Counted from the first letter of the stretch, positions 35,455 through 44,799 are shown. The stretch: 57,493 nt of DNA from Mycobacterium sp. NS-7484 (GCF_001953975.1 NZ_MBEJ01000056.1:1-57493), one strand, 5' to 3'. Translations and numbers: made by a program. The notes: generated from the sequence alone by a model not told the origin.

Positions 35455-36639
35455 TTACCAGCGACCGGCGGCGACGTCTTCGACCGCGTCGGCGGCATGT
35501 CCCGGACCACCGTGCGCATGGATCTCGGCGCTGATGGCATCGAGCCGCAACCGGGTTTGTTGATCGGCCGTGATGCCGAGCACTGCGTCACGGATCTGCG
35601 CCACGCTGGGCAAGGGGTCGTACAAATGCCTGCCGACGCCGATGGACTCCAGTCTGGCTGCATTCGCCGGCTGATCGACCGCCTGCGGTATGGCCACCAT
35701 CGGTACCCCGAACCACAATCCCTCCGTGCACGAGCCCATCCCGGCGTGGGTGATGAAGCAGTCGGCCCGCTGCAGCACCGCCGGTTGCGGGACGGACTCT
35801 TGCACCTGCACCCACGATGGCACCGCACCCATCTCGGCACGGCCGACCGCCAATACGAGCCGCCAGCCTTCTCCGTCTAAGGCGTCGATCACGTTGCGGT
35901 ACACGTCGGCTCGCTCGGTATAGGCGGTGCCGAAGGCCAGCAGCGCCAGGGGACCGTCGCCGGCCGGTGGGTGCCAACCGCCGCGGTCCGTACGTCGCGG
36001 GTCGATGCAGGGTCCGACGAACCGGTAACGGTCACCGACCCGGTCGGCGTGCCGTTGCATGATCCGGGGGATTAACACCAGGCAGCGCCGGGGCGCACCG
36101 GTCACCTCGTCGAACGTCAGTCCCGTTTCCGAATCGGCGAGCCAACCGTCGAACGCCTCGCGATAAGCCCGTCCGCCTGGGCTGTTGAAGATCGGCACCA
36201 AGATCTCGGCCATGTCCTCGTGGTAGCCGTCCCAGGCCACCTCGCTGGGCGACAACTGGGCGGCGGGCACGCCCCAGTAGGCAGCGGCGACGGGCCCGGC
36301 CATCCCGCCGATGTCGTACAGCACCACGTCGGGGCGGTCAGCGTCGAGGGCATTGTGAACCTGTGGCAAAACGTGAATCGCCTCGTCGAGGAAGATTCGC
36401 ATGCCCGCGGCCGGGTCGGTCTCGTCGAACGCTTCCGGAGCACCGGGGGCGCCCGGCAGTACCGAGGTGCATCCGATCACGTCGGCTCCGGTCGGCCGGA
36501 CCAGATCGGCCAGGTGAGCACCGACGAGGTAGCTGACCCGATGGCCGCGGCGCACCAGTTCGTGGATAACCGCGAGATGTGGGTACATGTGGCTGGGAGC
36601 GGATGCAGCGACGACGGCAATGTGTGAGGCAGGGTGCAC
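35455..36639 (-). CDS. MGT/UGT-type glycosyltransferase
   Basis: 394 residues from GTG at 36639 (a TTG at 36660 is also in frame). GT-B fold of the GT1 family: N-terminal HIAVVAASAPSHMYPHLAVIHELV with SHMYPH nucleotide-sugar groove, and C-terminal donor-binding region FITHAGMGSCTEGLWFGVPMVAIPQAVDQPANA, the HxGxGSxxE...Q motif typical of UDP- or dTDP-sugar enzymes for macrolides or glycolipids. Acceptor unknown. Its 5' end is about 30 bases from the clpB HAIR, so HspR could affect it. The GAP-type transporter downstream suggests lipid glycosylation (inference). Confidence 0.82.
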   Translation of the reverse strand: MHPASHIAVVAASAPSHMYPHLAVIHELVRRGHRVSYLVGAHLADLVRPTGADVIGCTSVLPGAPGAPEAFDETDPAAGMRIFLDEAIHVLPQVHNALDADRPDVVLYDIGGMAGPVAAAYWGVPAAQLSPSEVAWDGYHEDMAEILVPIFNSPGGRAYREAFDGWLADSETGLTFDEVTGAPRRCLVLIPRIMQRHADRVGDRYRFVGPCIDPRRTDRGGWHPPAGDGPLALLAFGTAYTERADVYRNVIDALDGEGWRLVLAVGRAEMGAVPSWVQVQESVPQPAVLQRADCFITHAGMGSCTEGLWFGVPMVAIPQAVDQPANAARLESIGVGRHLYDPLPSVAQIRDAVLGITADQQTRLRLDAISAEIHAHGGPGHAADAVEDVAAGRW

Positions 36640-36671
36640 CTGATCGAGTCTGCCGATCAAAAATTTTTAAA

Positions 36672-36692
36672 CTTGAGCGGAACAGACTCAAC
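36672..36692 (+). promoter_or_regulatory. HAIR element (HspR operator) upstream of clpB
   Basis: CTTGAGC (36672-36678), 7-base spacer, ACTCAAC (36686-36692): HAIR layout with 5 of 7 perfectly paired positions in the core TTGAG/CTCAA. HspR is known to control clpB in actinobacteria. The element sits between divergent clpB and the glycosyltransferase gene. Confidence 0.8.
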
Positions 36693-36704
36693 CTTGACTA
36701 CGTT
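36679..36704 (+). promoter_or_regulatory. SigH-type clpB promoter nested in the HAIR
   Basis: GGAACA (36679-36684), 16-base spacer, CGTT (36701-36704), identical in layout to the dnaK SigH promoter. The -35 lies inside the HAIR spacer, so HspR binding would directly block SigH holoenzyme. The leader runs to a GTG at 36749 with GGGAGGTG as ribosome site. Confidence 0.7.
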
Positions 36705-36748
36705 GTACATCGCGACAAGCATTTTCTCTATCGGAAAAGGGAGGTGTC

Positions 36749-39295
36749 GTGGACTCGTTCAACCCGACGACCAAGACTCAGGCGGCGCTGACCTCAGCGT
36801 TGCAGGCGGCCAGTTCCGCCGGCAATCCGGAGATCCGTCCCGCTCATCTTTTGATGGCACTGCTGACTCAGAATGAAGGCATTGCCGCACCGCTGCTGGA
36901 GGCCGTCGGCGTGGACCCCGCGACGATCCGGACCGAGGCGCAGCGGTTGCTCGACCGGCTGCCCAGCGCCAGTGGCGCCAGCAGCCAACCGCAACTGAGC
37001 CGTGAATCGCTCGCCGCGATCACCACGGCCCAGCATCTGGCCACCGAGATGGACGACGAGTACGTCTCCACCGAACATCTGATGGTCGGCCTGGCCACCG
37101 GCGACTCCGAGGTCGCCAAATTGCTGACCGGTCACGGTGCTTCGCCCGAGGCGCTGCGGGAGGCGTTCACCAAGGTGCGCGGCAGCGCACGGGTCACCAG
37201 CGCGGATCCCGAGGGCTCGTATCAGGCGTTGGAGAAGTACTCCACCGATCTGACCGCGCGCGCCCGGGAAGGCAAGCTGGACCCGGTCATCGGGCGCGAC
37301 AACGAGATTCGTCGCGTCGTGCAGGTGCTGAGCCGGCGTACCAAGAACAACCCGGTGCTCATCGGTGAACCCGGCGTCGGCAAGACCGCGATCGTCGAGG
37401 GTCTGGCCCAGCGCATCGTGGCCGGCGACGTGCCGGAAAGCCTGCGGGACAAGACCGTCATCAGCCTGGACCTGGGCTCGATGGTGGCCGGTGCCAAGTA
37501 CCGCGGTGAGTTCGAGGAACGCCTCAAGGCCGTCCTCGACGAGATCAAGGACTCGGCCGGGCAGGTCATCACGTTCATCGACGAGCTGCACACCATCGTC
37601 GGCGCCGGTGCCACCGGTGAGTCGGCGATGGACGCGGGCAACATGATCAAGCCCATGCTGGCCCGCGGCGAGCTGCGCCTGGTCGGCGCGACGACTCTCG
37701 ACGAGTACCGCAAGTACATCGAGAAGGACGCCGCGCTGGAGCGTCGGTTCCAGCAGGTGCTCGTCGGCGAACCGTCCGTAGAGGACACCGTCGGCATCCT
37801 GCGCGGCCTCAAGGACCGCTACGAGGTGCACCACGGTGTGCGCATCACCGACTCGGCGCTGGTGGCTGCGGCCAGCTTGTCTGACCGCTACATCACCAGC
37901 CGCTTCCTGCCCGACAAGGCCATCGACCTGGTCGACGAGGCCGCCTCGCGGCTGCGGATGGAGATCGACTCCCGGCCGGTCGAGATCGACGAGGTCGAGC
38001 GGTTGGTCCGTCGCCTCGAGATCGAGGAGATGGCACTCGAAAAGGAAGAGGACGACGCGTCCAAGGAGCGGCTGGAGAAGCTGCGTGGCGAGCTGGCCGA
38101 CTACAAGGAAAAGCTCTCGGAGCTGACCACCAGATGGCAGAACGAGAAGGGCGCCATCGACGTGGTCCGCGAGCTCAAGGAGCAGCTGGACAGCCTGCGC
38201 GGTGAGGCCGACCGGGCCGAGCGCGACGGTGACCTGGCCAAGGCCGCCGAACTGCGGTACGGCCGGATCCCGGAGGTCGAGAAGAAGCTCGACGCCGCGC
38301 TTCCGGTGGCCGAGGCTCGTGAGAACGTGATGCTCAAGGAAGAGGTCGGCCCCGACGACATCGCCGAGGTGGTCGAGGCGTGGACCGGCATTCCGGCCGG
38401 GCGCATGCTCGAAGGCGAGACGGCCAAGCTGCTGCGCATGGAGGAGGAGCTGGGCAAGCGCGTCATCGGCCAGAAGGCCGCGGTGACCGCGGTGTCGGAT
38501 GCGGTGCGCCGCAGCCGGGCCGGGGTGGCCGACCCCAACCGGCCGACGGGTTCGTTCATGTTCCTCGGGCCGACGGGTGTCGGTAAGACCGAGCTGGCAA
38601 AGGCGTTGGCGGAGTTCCTCTTCGACGACGAGCGCGCCATGGTCCGCATCGACATGAGCGAGTACGGCGAGAAGCACTCGGTGGCTCGGTTGGTCGGTGC
38701 GCCTCCCGGATACATCGGCTATGACCAGGGCGGTCAGCTGACCGAGGCGGTGCGGCGGCGTCCGTACACGGTGGTGCTGTTCGACGAGATCGAGAAGGCC
38801 CACCCGGACGTGTTCGACGTGCTGCTGCAGGTGCTCGACGAGGGCCGGTTGACCGACGGCCAGGGCCGTACGGTCGACTTCCGCAACACGATCCTGATCC
38901 TGACCTCCAACCTGGGTGCCGGTGGCACCGAGGAGCAGGTGATGGCCGCGGTGCGGGCGGCGTTCAAGCCGGAGTTCATCAACCGGCTCGACGACGTGAT
39001 CATCTTCCACGCCCTGGAACCTGGCGAGCTGGTGTCGATCGTCGACATCCAACTGCAACAGCTGCAGAAGCGGCTGGCGCAACGCCGGCTCACCCTGGAA
39101 GTGTCGCTGCCCGCCAAGCAGTGGCTGGCCCAGCGCGGCTTCGACCCGCTCTACGGTGCCCGCCCGCTGCGCCGGCTGGTGCAGCAGGCCATCGGTGACC
39201 AGCTGGCCAAGATGCTGTTGGCCGGCGAGGTGCACGACGGTGACGTCGTCCCGGTCAACGTCAGTGCCGACGGCGAAGGCCTGGTCCTCGGCTGA
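36749..39295 (+). CDS. clpB: ClpB, AAA+ protein disaggregase
   Basis: 848 residues, GTG start, same length as M. tuberculosis ClpB. N-terminal Clp_N double repeat (1-145), AAA1 with GEPGVGKT (near 205) and Walker B FIDELH, coiled-coil M domain (about 395-525; [20 protein letters not shown]), AAA2 with GPTGVGKT (near 610) and [13 protein letters not shown], and the D2-small domain. It rescues aggregated proteins with DnaK/DnaJ/GrpE, encoded in this window and under the same HspR/SigH logic. A strong bidirectional terminator follows. Confidence 0.99.
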   Translation: MDSFNPTTKTQAALTSALQAASSAGNPEIRPAHLLMALLTQNEGIAAPLLEAVGVDPATIRTEAQRLLDRLPSASGASSQPQLSRESLAAITTAQHLATEMDDEYVSTEHLMVGLATGDSEVAKLLTGHGASPEALREAFTKVRGSARVTSADPEGSYQALEKYSTDLTARAREGKLDPVIGRDNEIRRVVQVLSRRTKNNPVLIGEPGVGKTAIVEGLAQRIVAGDVPESLRDKTVISLDLGSMVAGAKYRGEFEERLKAVLDEIKDSAGQVITFIDELHTIVGAGATGESAMDAGNMIKPMLARGELRLVGATTLDEYRKYIEKDAALERRFQQVLVGEPSVEDTVGILRGLKDRYEVHHGVRITDSALVAAASLSDRYITSRFLPDKAIDLVDEAASRLRMEIDSRPVEIDEVERLVRRLEIEEMALEKEEDDASKERLEKLRGELADYKEKLSELTTRWQNEKGAIDVVRELKEQLDSLRGEADRAERDGDLAKAAELRYGRIPEVEKKLDAALPVAEARENVMLKEEVGPDDIAEVVEAWTGIPAGRMLEGETAKLLRMEEELGKRVIGQKAAVTAVSDAVRRSRAGVADPNRPTGSFMFLGPTGVGKTELAKALAEFLFDDERAMVRIDMSEYGEKHSVARLVGAPPGYIGYDQGGQLTEAVRRRPYTVVLFDEIEKAHPDVFDVLLQVLDEGRLTDGQGRTVDFRNTILILTSNLGAGGTEEQVMAAVRAAFKPEFINRLDDVIIFHALEPGELVSIVDIQLQQLQKRLAQRRLTLEVSLPAKQWLAQRGFDPLYGARPLRRLVQQAIGDQLAKMLLAGEVHDGDVVPVNVSADGEGLVLG

Positions 39296-39305
39296 GTTAG
39301 CCCGC

Positions 39306-39363
39306 CGAAAAGACACAAACCCGCACAATTCCCGTGGGAAGAGTGCGGGTTTGTGTCTTTTCG
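39306..39363. terminator. Bidirectional terminator after clpB
   Basis: 21-bp perfect stem: CGAAAAGACACAAACCCGCAC (39306-39326) against 39343-39363, with a 16-base loop that contains its own TTCCC/GGGAA hairpin. Stems end in A-run and T-run (GTCTTTTCG), suitable for termination in both directions between convergent genes. Confidence 0.85.
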
Positions 39364-39365
39364 CG

Positions 39366-40445
39366 CTAGAAACTGAACCGGCCGGCGAACCCACGCAGTG
39401 GCACGTCGGCACTCGTCAACAACCCGGGCGGGGCTTTGACCACCGAGGCGATCGCGTTGAGCGCGGGTAGCCCTGTCACCGTCATGCCGATCGAGGCAAA
39501 TGAGTCCGGATCGGAAAGGTCCACACCGGGTTTCGGGAAGATCATGTGCTTGTTGTAGACGCACGGATCGCCCTTGATCTGGGTGATGTAGCAGCCCTTG
39601 ATGTCCCAGCTGGGATCGGTGTGCGGCGTCATCTGCCATTCCAGGTGCGTCTCGACGCGCGGCACACCGTCGATCATGCCCTGATACTTGATGTAGTTAC
39701 CGCCCAGCGATCCCTTGGGCAGCTTGTACCACCCGAGGTCGACATCCTTTGTGCAGGCCCCGAGTTCGGCACTGAACTTCACCTCGTCGAGTTCGAGTCC
39801 GAAGCAGTCGGCCATCATCAACACGCTGTCGGCGAACACCCGGGTGTACTTCTCGAGCTTTCCCGGGATCGACGGGTCGTCGACCGGCAGGCCGTAGCCG
39901 ACCTCGATCCAGGTGTCCTTGCTGTGATGGCATGACACATCGACGGATTCGATGGTGGTGACGTTCTCGATCTCGGCCACGTCGGCCGAACACACCACAC
40001 CCAGAATCTGGTTGACGCCCGGGTTCATCCCGGTGCCGTAGAACGTCGAGCCACCCTTCTCGCACGCCTCGGCGAGCAGCTGCGACACCGGCTTCCCGGA
40101 CGGGTGCGGATGGTTGGTGTCACGGTGCCAGCCGGTGATCCAGTCGGCTGTGGTGACGATATTGATCCCGGCCTCAAGGACTTTCACGTACAGGTCCTCG
40201 TCCGGAAACACGCCGTGAAAGGTCAACACGTCAGGACGCGCGGCGATGATGTCATCGACCGAGCCGGTGGCTGTCACGCCGATCGGCTCGATCCCGGCAA
40301 TCTCACCGGCGTCACGGCCTATCTTTTCGGTTGTGTAGCAATGTAATCCGATCAGTTCGAGATCGGGCCGCTGGCCGATACGCTTGATCATCTCGGTGCC
40401 GACGTTGCCGGTCGCCACCTGGAAAACCCGGATCTTCTCGGTCAT
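39366..40445 (-). CDS. NAD(P)H-dependent dehydrogenase (dihydrodipicolinate-reductase-like)
   Basis: 359 residues from ATG at 40445. Rossmann start MTEKIRVFQVATGNVGTEMI, LIGLHCYTTEKIGRDAGEI, and a GMNPGVNQILG motif near the middle place it with the mycobacterial DapB-like/2,4-diaminopentanoate-dehydrogenase-like proteins annotated as amine dehydrogenase family. Start overlaps the Rieske oxygenase stop by 4 bases (ATGA), so they are translationally coupled and likely act in one catabolic step series. Natural substrate unknown. The stop is 3 bases from the clpB terminator. Confidence 0.82.
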   Translation of the reverse strand: MTEKIRVFQVATGNVGTEMIKRIGQRPDLELIGLHCYTTEKIGRDAGEIAGIEPIGVTATGSVDDIIAARPDVLTFHGVFPDEDLYVKVLEAGINIVTTADWITGWHRDTNHPHPSGKPVSQLLAEACEKGGSTFYGTGMNPGVNQILGVVCSADVAEIENVTTIESVDVSCHHSKDTWIEVGYGLPVDDPSIPGKLEKYTRVFADSVLMMADCFGLELDEVKFSAELGACTKDVDLGWYKLPKGSLGGNYIKYQGMIDGVPRVETHLEWQMTPHTDPSWDIKGCYITQIKGDPCVYNKHMIFPKPGVDLSDPDSFASIGMTVTGLPALNAIASVVKAPPGLLTSADVPLRGFAGRFSF

Positions 40446-41440
40446 AGGGCGTCTGCCTTTCTGGCGTCGGGATAGAACTGCATGGCCCACTTGCGGATTG
40501 CGGTGAAGCCTTCGTATTCGGCGGTGGCCAGCGCCGGGGGATCGGAATAGCGCTGGTGTGACCAGATGTGGATGTCCTGGGTGAACTGGCGGATCACCTC
40601 GTCGCCGAACTCGGCGGCCTTCGCAGCGGCCCGAACAGAATCTTTCCCGGGGGTCCGGCCGATGTAGACCATGAACCGCACGTCGGAGGTGGACTCGTCG
40701 ACAGGCGTGACCGCTGAAATGGTCCGGTTGTCGATCATTCCCCAGCTCTTGGTCACCGCGATGCCCAGGCCGCCGTTGATGGCTTCGACGCCGCTGCGCA
40801 CGTCGTCGATCGATTGTTGATCGTCGCCCTCGAAGGTGATGGTGAAGTCCACGTAGGAGATGGGTGCGGCGAAGTCGTGGCGGGTGAACACCGGCACGAT
40901 CGGCGTCTGGTGCACGAACTTGAAGTGGGCGAAGTCGACGCCGTTCTCCAGCACGTACTGCGGATGCAGCTCGAGCGCTTCGCGGAACAACCGCTGCTGG
41001 GGGTAGTAGTCGGCGGCGCTGCTGCCGTCGGCGAAGGACGCGAACACATCCGGCGCGTCGAAGAACGGCTCGCGCCCTTCGATGTCGTGCCAGATGTAGA
41101 TGGCCTCGTTGCGTTCCACGACGGGGTAGGTGCGGATGCGCCGACCGCGGTTGGGCCGGTCCTGGTACGGGATGCAGACGTTGCGGCCCTCGGCGTTCCA
41201 CTGCCAGCCGTGGAACGGGCATTGGATGACCTCGCCGACGACCTGGCCGCCGAATCCGAGGTGGGCACCGAGATGCTCGCAGTAGGCGTTCATCACGGTC
41301 ACCTGCCCGGCTTCCGAACGCCAGGCGACCATCTCCTCGCCGAAGTACTTCATGGCATGGACGGCCCCGGCGGCGACCTGGTCCGACCAGGCAACTTGGA
41401 ACCATCCTGTCGGCTTCATCGACAACGGCGGTTTGGCCAT
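40442..41440 (-). CDS. Rieske [2Fe-2S] ring-hydroxylating oxygenase, KshA-like
   Basis: 332 residues from ATG at 41440. Rieske ligands C54-x-H56-x17-C74-x2-H77 (CEHLGAH, CPFHGW) and a catalytic domain with NGVDFAHFKFVHQTP (Asp and two His for mononuclear iron). Resembles the KshA group of steroid/aromatic oxygenases, but is shorter than KshA (about 386 aa), so sterol 9-alpha-hydroxylation should not be assumed. A ferredoxin reductase partner is not in the window. Coupled with the dehydrogenase downstream; divergent from a tetR gene 70 bases away that probably controls it. Confidence 0.88.
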   Translation of the reverse strand: MAKPPLSMKPTGWFQVAWSDQVAAGAVHAMKYFGEEMVAWRSEAGQVTVMNAYCEHLGAHLGFGGQVVGEVIQCPFHGWQWNAEGRNVCIPYQDRPNRGRRIRTYPVVERNEAIYIWHDIEGREPFFDAPDVFASFADGSSAADYYPQQRLFREALELHPQYVLENGVDFAHFKFVHQTPIVPVFTRHDFAAPISYVDFTITFEGDDQQSIDDVRSGVEAINGGLGIAVTKSWGMIDNRTISAVTPVDESTSDVRFMVYIGRTPGKDSVRAAAKAAEFGDEVIRQFTQDIHIWSHQRYSDPPALATAEYEGFTAIRKWAMQFYPDARKADAL

Positions 41441-41458
41441 GAGGCGAATCGTAGGAGC

Positions 41459-41492
41459 TTCTGTGAAACTTTGGAAGAGGGTTCTGTGAAAC
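41459..41492. promoter_or_regulatory. Paired operators in the Rieske/tetR intergenic region
   Basis: TTCTGTGAAAC occurs at 41459-41469 and 41482-41492 (23 bases apart); each copy holds a TTC-TGT-GAA half-palindrome. The 70-base divergent intergenic region is otherwise featureless. Most likely the TetR-family protein's autoregulatory operators. Confidence 0.6.
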
Positions 41493-41510
41493 CGGGGTAG
41501 CCTCTCGAAG

Positions 41511-42149
41511 ATGACCGAGGTGAGCGCGCGCCGCACCAACCGCCGCGGTGAAGCCACCCGGGAGAGCATGCTGGAGGCCGCCCGCAAGGCGCTGGCCACC
41601 GGAGATCCGACCGCGGTCTCGGCCAACCGGATCGCCAAAGAGATCGGCGCCACGTGGGGCGCGGTGAAGTACCAGTTCGGCGACATCGACGGGTTCTGGG
41701 CCGCGGTCCTGCAGCGCACCGCCGAGCGTCGGGCGGGCATGCTGAGCCACCACGACGGCAATGCGCCGCTGCGTCAGCGCGTCGCCGGCATCATCGACCT
41801 GCTCTATGACGGATTGACCGCCAGCGACTCACGGGCGATCGAGAACCTGCGGGCCGCCCTGCCACGTGACCATGCCGAGCTCGAACGGCTCTACCCGAAG
41901 ACCGCGGCCGAGCTGTCGTCGTGGGGACAGAGCTGGTTGCAAACCTGTCAGCAGGCCTTCGCCGACCTCGACGTCGACCCTGAGCGGGTCCATGAGGTCG
42001 CCTCCTTCATTCCGGGGGCGATGCGCGGCATCACCTCGGAGCGTCAACTCGGCACCTACACCGACCTCGACGTGGCCCGCCGCGGACTCACCAATGCGAT
42101 CGTCACGTACCTCGAGGAGTCCCGGCTACAGCCCGTTGAGCACCAGTAA
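41511..42149 (+). CDS. TetR-family regulator
   Basis: 212 residues, ATG. N-terminal HTH (about 14-62): RGEATRESMLEAARKALAT, SANRIAKEIGATWGAVKYQFGDIDGFWAAVL. The C-terminal ligand domain is helical with no recognised effector signature. Divergently encoded from the Rieske/dehydrogenase pair, with two identical 11-base repeats between, the classic layout of a local repressor induced by the pathway substrate (inference). Ends 59 bases before the next gene. Confidence 0.9.
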   Translation: MTEVSARRTNRRGEATRESMLEAARKALATGDPTAVSANRIAKEIGATWGAVKYQFGDIDGFWAAVLQRTAERRAGMLSHHDGNAPLRQRVAGIIDLLYDGLTASDSRAIENLRAALPRDHAELERLYPKTAAELSSWGQSWLQTCQQAFADLDVDPERVHEVASFIPGAMRGITSERQLGTYTDLDVARRGLTNAIVTYLEESRLQPVEHQ

Positions 42150-42208
42150 TCGGGTTGTGACCTCACAAGGCTGGGGCATTGCCCCGGTCAACAAGTAGGC
42201 TAGGCCCG

Positions 42209-43081
42209 ATGGTCCCGCTCTGGTTCACGCTGTCCGCACTCTGTTTCGTGGGTGCGGCGGTGCTGCTGTACGTCGACATCGACCGTCGACGTGGGTTGGG
42301 ACGGCGCCGTAGGTCTTGGGCGAAGTCGCATGGCTTCGATTACGAGCACGAGTCGCACGAAATCCTCAAGCGCTGGAAGCGCGGGGTCATGTCGACCATC
42401 GGTGACGTCACGGCCAAGAATGTCGTCCTCGGCCAGATTCGTGGCGAGGCGGTGTTCATCTTTGACATCGAAGAGGTGGCGACGGTGATCGCGCTGCACC
42501 GCAAGGTCGGCACGAACGTCGTGGTCGATCTGCGGCTCAAAGGCATCAAGGAGCCCCGCGAGAGCGACATCTGGCTGCTCGGTGCGATCGGTCCGCGGAT
42601 GGTGTACTCCACCAACCTCGACGCCGCGCGTCGGGCCTGCGACCGCCGGATGGTCACGTTCGCCCACACCGCTCCCGACTGTGCCGAGATCATGTGGAAC
42701 GAGCAGAACTGGACGCTCGTCAGCATGCCCGTCACCAGTACCCGCGCCCAGTGGGACGAGGGGCTGCGCACCGTGCGCCAGTTCAACGACCTCTTGCGCG
42801 TGCTGCCTCCGGTACCGCAGAACGGTGTGGCACCGCAGTCCGGTCAGGGCAGCCAGGCTGCGCTGGCCCGCCGTGCCGGTTCTCCCGGCCGCCCGCTCGC
42901 CCCGACTCCGGCCGCCGCCGGGCGTCGCGAGCTGCCGCCTGGTCGGACCGACGCCGCGCCGGGCCGCGGTGACGTCAGCCGCTACACCCAGCCACGCCAG
43001 GAGCCCGGCCGTCCGGATGGGATTCGTCGGCCTCCGCCGCCGGCACGCAACGGCCGCCACGCCCCGCACTACCAGCGCTGA
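42209..43081 (+). CDS. Conserved mycobacterial membrane/secreted protein (Rv0383c-like)
   Basis: 290 residues from ATG at 42209 (an earlier in-frame start at 42179 is less likely). One N-terminal TM/signal anchor (VPLWFTLSALCFVGAAVLLYV) followed by RRRGLGRRRRSWAKSHGFDYE, a globular domain (about 40-215; GEAVFIFDIEEVATVIALHRK, DIWLLGAIGPRMVYSTNLDAARRACDRR), and a disordered Pro/Arg/Gly-rich tail. Basic residues after the helix favour an N-out or anchored-in orientation. Similar to an uncharacterised mycobacterial protein near clpB/pyrE. Function unknown. Confidence 0.7.
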   Translation: MVPLWFTLSALCFVGAAVLLYVDIDRRRGLGRRRRSWAKSHGFDYEHESHEILKRWKRGVMSTIGDVTAKNVVLGQIRGEAVFIFDIEEVATVIALHRKVGTNVVVDLRLKGIKEPRESDIWLLGAIGPRMVYSTNLDAARRACDRRMVTFAHTAPDCAEIMWNEQNWTLVSMPVTSTRAQWDEGLRTVRQFNDLLRVLPPVPQNGVAPQSGQGSQAALARRAGSPGRPLAPTPAAAGRRELPPGRTDAAPGRGDVSRYTQPRQEPGRPDGIRRPPPPARNGRHAPHYQR

Positions 43082-43113
43082 AGCGCGACAGAGTAGTTGA
43101 CTACGCTGTCGGC

Positions 43114-43890
43114 ATGCCTCGCCCCGTCGCGCTGATCACCGGACCGACCTCGGGACTGGGTGCCGGGTTCGCCCGGCGTTACGCCCGCGACGGGCACGAC
43201 TTGGTGCTGGTGGCACGCGATGGTGAGCGCCTCGAACAACTGGCCGCCGAGCTGCGCGACGAGGCCGGTGCCGGTGTCGAACTCCTTCCTGCCGACCTGT
43301 CCCGTGCCCAGGACCGCGCCAAGGTCGCCGAGCGGCTCGGGGCCGGGGTTCAGGTGTTGGTGAACAACGCCGGGTTCGGCACGTCGGGTGAATTCTGGAC
43401 TGCCGATCTGGCCCAGTTGCAGGACCAGTTGGCGGTCAACGTCACCGCGGTGATGGAGCTGACCCACGCAGCGCTACCGTCGATGATCGACGCGGGCGCC
43501 GGCACCGTGATCAACGTGGCCAGCGTCGCGGGTCTGGTGCCCGGCCGAGGCTCGACATATTCGGCGTCCAAGGCCTGGGTCGTCTCGTTCAGCGAGGGGC
43601 TGGCCAACGGGCTGGGTGGCACCGGGGTCGGCGTGCACGCGCTGTGTCCCGGATTTGTCCGCACCGAGTTCCATGCCCGCGCCGGCATCGACATGGCGGG
43701 CACGCCGTCGTTCATGTGGCTGCAGGTCGACGACGTGGTGCGGGACTGCCTGTCCGACGTGGCCGCGGGCAAGGTGGTCATCGTGCCGGGTCTGCAGTAC
43801 AAGGTGTTGACCACCGGAGGGCGGATGGCTCCGCGAAACCTGGTGCGCGCCATGACAAAAGCAGTGGGAAAAGGTCGTGGGAGAACTTAG
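43114..43890 (+). CDS. Short-chain dehydrogenase/reductase
   Basis: 258 residues, ATG. SDR motifs: TGPTSGLGAG (TGxxxGxG, 9-18), VNNAGFG (NNAG), NVASVAG with catalytic Ser near 140, and YSASK (catalytic Tyr/Lys near 150). Tail with KVVIVPGLQYKVLTTGGRM, characteristic of the mycobacterial ketoacyl/retinol-type SDRs whose C-terminus ends in basic residues. Cofactor NAD(P); substrate unknown. Followed 18 bases later by a lipoprotein gene. Confidence 0.88.
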   Translation: MPRPVALITGPTSGLGAGFARRYARDGHDLVLVARDGERLEQLAAELRDEAGAGVELLPADLSRAQDRAKVAERLGAGVQVLVNNAGFGTSGEFWTADLAQLQDQLAVNVTAVMELTHAALPSMIDAGAGTVINVASVAGLVPGRGSTYSASKAWVVSFSEGLANGLGGTGVGVHALCPGFVRTEFHARAGIDMAGTPSFMWLQVDDVVRDCLSDVAAGKVVIVPGLQYKVLTTGGRMAPRNLVRAMTKAVGKGRGRT

Positions 43891-43908
43891 AACAGAACTT
43901 TCGTACCG

Positions 43909-44799
43909 GTGCGGGCGCTGATCGCGGCGGTGATGGCGGTACTTCTCGCCGTCACCGCGGGCTGCGCGCCCGATCAACCGGCACGAACCTATGAGGCGTC
44001 GACTGCGGCGCTCGGTGAGTCGTTGGACATCCTGGGATGGCACCTGAAAGTCTCGGATCTGCGGTTCGATTCCGAACGGGTGCTGATCGACGTCGAGGGC
44101 TCGGCCTCCGGCGATTCCCCGGCCAAGCCTGAGGACCTCAGGTTCGGCCTGTACGGCGCCCTGGCGCATCCGATCGAGGCCGACGCCCTGCACGGTTGTG
44201 ACGGTGTGGCCAATCTGGGTCTGCGGCCTCTGGCGGCACCATCACCCGACAAGCTCACGGGCACAGTGTGCTTGGGGCCGTTGCGGGATCAGAGTCAGGT
44301 GCGCGGGGTCTACGTCTATTCGCCGCGCGAACGCATCGCCGGAACCACCATCGCCTATCCGGCCGCCTTCCCGGTCGGGATGCTGCCGACCAACGTCAAC
44401 GACACCGGCGTCACGGTCAAGACCACAAGTGTGGACGGGTTCAGCGCCGACGGCGGACAGCTGGCGCCGACCGCGATCGGTGATCCCACCGCGTTCAACG
44501 GCAAGGGTTACATGCTGCTCGGCCTCGAAATCGACGGGGCCGCATCGCGTTACCGGCAGGACGCGGCCGAGCGCGGCGGTCCGCTGATGGTGGTGGTGGG
44601 CCCGACCCTGCCGCCACCGGGGCTCAGCCACATCTGCTCGGTGTACGGCTCGTCGGTGCTGGTCCTGCCGGAAGCCTCGCGGGACGCGGTCAACGTGCGG
44701 GTCTCGCTGTGCTCCCAGGGGGAGATCAACGCCGCACTGTTGTACGCGTCGGTGTCGGTGATCGGGACGCATGCCGCCCTGTGGACCACCGGTGGCTGA
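43909..44799 (+). CDS. Lipoprotein of unknown function
   Basis: 296 residues, GTG start. Signal peptide MRALIAAVMAVLLAVTAGCAP with lipobox VTAGC (Cys19). The mature region contains two related beta-rich halves (LHLKVSDLRFDSERVLIDV-like block near 45-65 and DTGVTVKTTSVDGFSADGG near 165), with Cys pairs (HGCDG...GTVCLG; HICSV...SLCSQG) that may be disulfides. No named family recognised. Its end overlaps the methyltransferase start by 8 bases, so the two are coupled. Confidence 0.75.
   Translation: MRALIAAVMAVLLAVTAGCAPDQPARTYEASTAALGESLDILGWHLKVSDLRFDSERVLIDVEGSASGDSPAKPEDLRFGLYGALAHPIEADALHGCDGVANLGLRPLAAPSPDKLTGTVCLGPLRDQSQVRGVYVYSPRERIAGTTIAYPAAFPVGMLPTNVNDTGVTVKTTSVDGFSADGGQLAPTAIGDPTAFNGKGYMLLGLEIDGAASRYRQDAAERGGPLMVVVGPTLPPPGLSHICSVYGSSVLVLPEASRDAVNVRVSLCSQGEINAALLYASVSVIGTHAALWTTGG

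Noticed and set aside
36794..39412. 872-codon minus-strand frame across clpB
   Set aside because: Arises from GC-rich third-position bias opposite clpB; no recognisable domain and the plus strand encodes a full ClpB.
40442..41440. Calling the Rieske oxygenase kshA
   Set aside because: It is about 50 residues shorter than KshA, has no nearby sterol-catabolic genes, and a DapB-like partner; only the broader family is supported.
39366..41753. Apparent 795-aa fusion frame on the minus strand
   Set aside because: It merely joins the true dehydrogenase frame (ATG at 40445) to an out-of-frame shadow of the Rieske gene; the ATGA overlap shows two separate genes.
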